From Bacteroidia bacterium (GTDB lineage Bacteria > Bacteroidota > Bacteroidia > Bacteroidales > Azobacteroidaceae): DNA of 5,222 bases. The notes below the pieces were generated by a model. The model saw only the letters and a list, made by a program, of their open reading frames with translations. It searched no databases and was not told the origin of the DNA. Shown here in pieces: positions 4,783 through 5,222 of this stretch (position 1 is the first letter of the stretch; each line of letters begins with the position of its first letter). The stretch covers positions 1 to 5,222 of the forward strand of contig BNXY01000104.1 of assembly GCA_025999935.1 (NCBI GenBank), in the 5' to 3' direction. The position numbers and the translations under genes were made by a program.

Positions 4783-5222
4783 ATGAGAAAATTATTTTAT
4801 ATCATTAGTATTTGCATTTTAGTTGCTTTTGAACTGAATGCCAGAGATATATCTTTATCTCTTAATTATTTTTACATAGGTGCAAAAGAAAAATATGCAC
4901 ATTCTATTCCAAAAGGTCTTGACAACCACGGAATTGGAATTCAAGGAAATTTTCATTTGAAAAACAAATTTTATTTGCTTGCCGATGCCGGTTACTATTT
5001 TGATTCACACTATATAGAAAAATCATCCTCAACAAATTATGTAAGTTATACAGATAGTTATTTAAGTTGCTATTCGGCAAATGTTAATTTTGCCTATCGC
5101 ATAGGAAGCTTAAAATTTTGCGTTTTACCTTATATGGGTATTGGTTTGTTTGATGAATATTCCCAGCAACGATTCAAAGGCGACGGCTCCAATTCATATC
5201 CACCATTCGTTTTTATTGACAA
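4783..5222 (+). CDS. Outer-membrane beta-barrel protein, N-terminal part (3' end outside window)
   Basis: The frame opens at ATG 4783 and runs to the window edge, giving 146 residues. A Sec signal peptide is visible: MRK, a hydrophobic core at about 5-16, and cleavage LNA-RD after A20. The mature part alternates polar and hydrophobic residues in strand-length blocks rich in Tyr and Phe: DISLSLNYFYIGA, HGIGIQGNFHL, FYLLADAGYYFDSHY, CYSANVNFAYRIG, and LKFCVLPYMGIGLFDEY. These are joined by polar turns and loops. This is the pattern of an outer-membrane beta-barrel of the small porin-like or OmpA/W-like type. No specific family motif is evident. About 33% GC was counted over 4981-5100. It follows the small lipoprotein by 18 nt, suggesting an envelope gene pair. 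The C-terminus is missing, so the class remains open. Confidence 0.75.
   Translation, partial: MRKLFYIISICILVAFELNARDISLSLNYFYIGAKEKYAHSIPKGLDNHGIGIQGNFHLKNKFYLLADAGYYFDSHYIEKSSSTNYVSYTDSYLSCYSANVNFAYRIGSLKFCVLPYMGIGLFDEYSQQRFKGDGSNSYPPFVFID

Overview
The window most likely comes from a member of the Bacteroidota, probably the order Bacteroidales. Three things point there: promoter-like TTTG / TAnnTTTG elements in place of classical -35/-10 boxes, A-rich start regions mostly lacking Shine-Dalgarno sequences, and gene content typical of the group (a eukaryotic-type hexokinase, and an ArgR gene followed by a GNAT acyltransferase). The species cannot be named from the sequence.

Layout from left to right. 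(1) 1-246: the 3' end of an AT-rich integral membrane protein gene, followed by a probable terminator hairpin. (2) 395-913: a bacterial ferritin with a complete ferroxidase centre, preceded by a promoter-like element and an operator-like inverted repeat. (3) 914-1137: a non-coding stretch holding a short palindrome and a well-spaced promoter for the next gene. (4) 1138-2403: a hexokinase of the eukaryotic family. (5) 2404-2545: a gap between two convergent genes, almost filled by a long palindrome made of four copies of a 14-nt core. (6) 2546-3388, minus strand: a secreted esterase D / CE1-like alpha/beta hydrolase. (7) 3389-3518: a divergent intergenic region with two tandem ARG-box-like sites. 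(8) 3519-4571: the arginine regulator argR and a GNAT acyltransferase, 21 nt apart on the same strand. (9) 4585-5222: a 59-residue lipoprotein and the start of an outer-membrane beta-barrel protein, both AT-rich.

How the genes work together. The argR-GNAT pair is the clearest functional unit. The ARG-box-like sites overlap the presumed argR promoter, which suggests autoregulation. The GNAT is a good candidate for the glutamate N-acylation (acetyl or succinyl) step that opens arginine synthesis. The usual following arg genes are not seen directly after it; an envelope gene pair lies there instead. The ferritin, hexokinase and esterase appear to be separate transcription units for iron storage, sugar phosphorylation and periplasmic ester hydrolysis. 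The items most worth a second look are the 129-bp palindromic repeat, the tandem ARG-box-like sites, and the GNAT with its C-terminal four-cysteine pattern.
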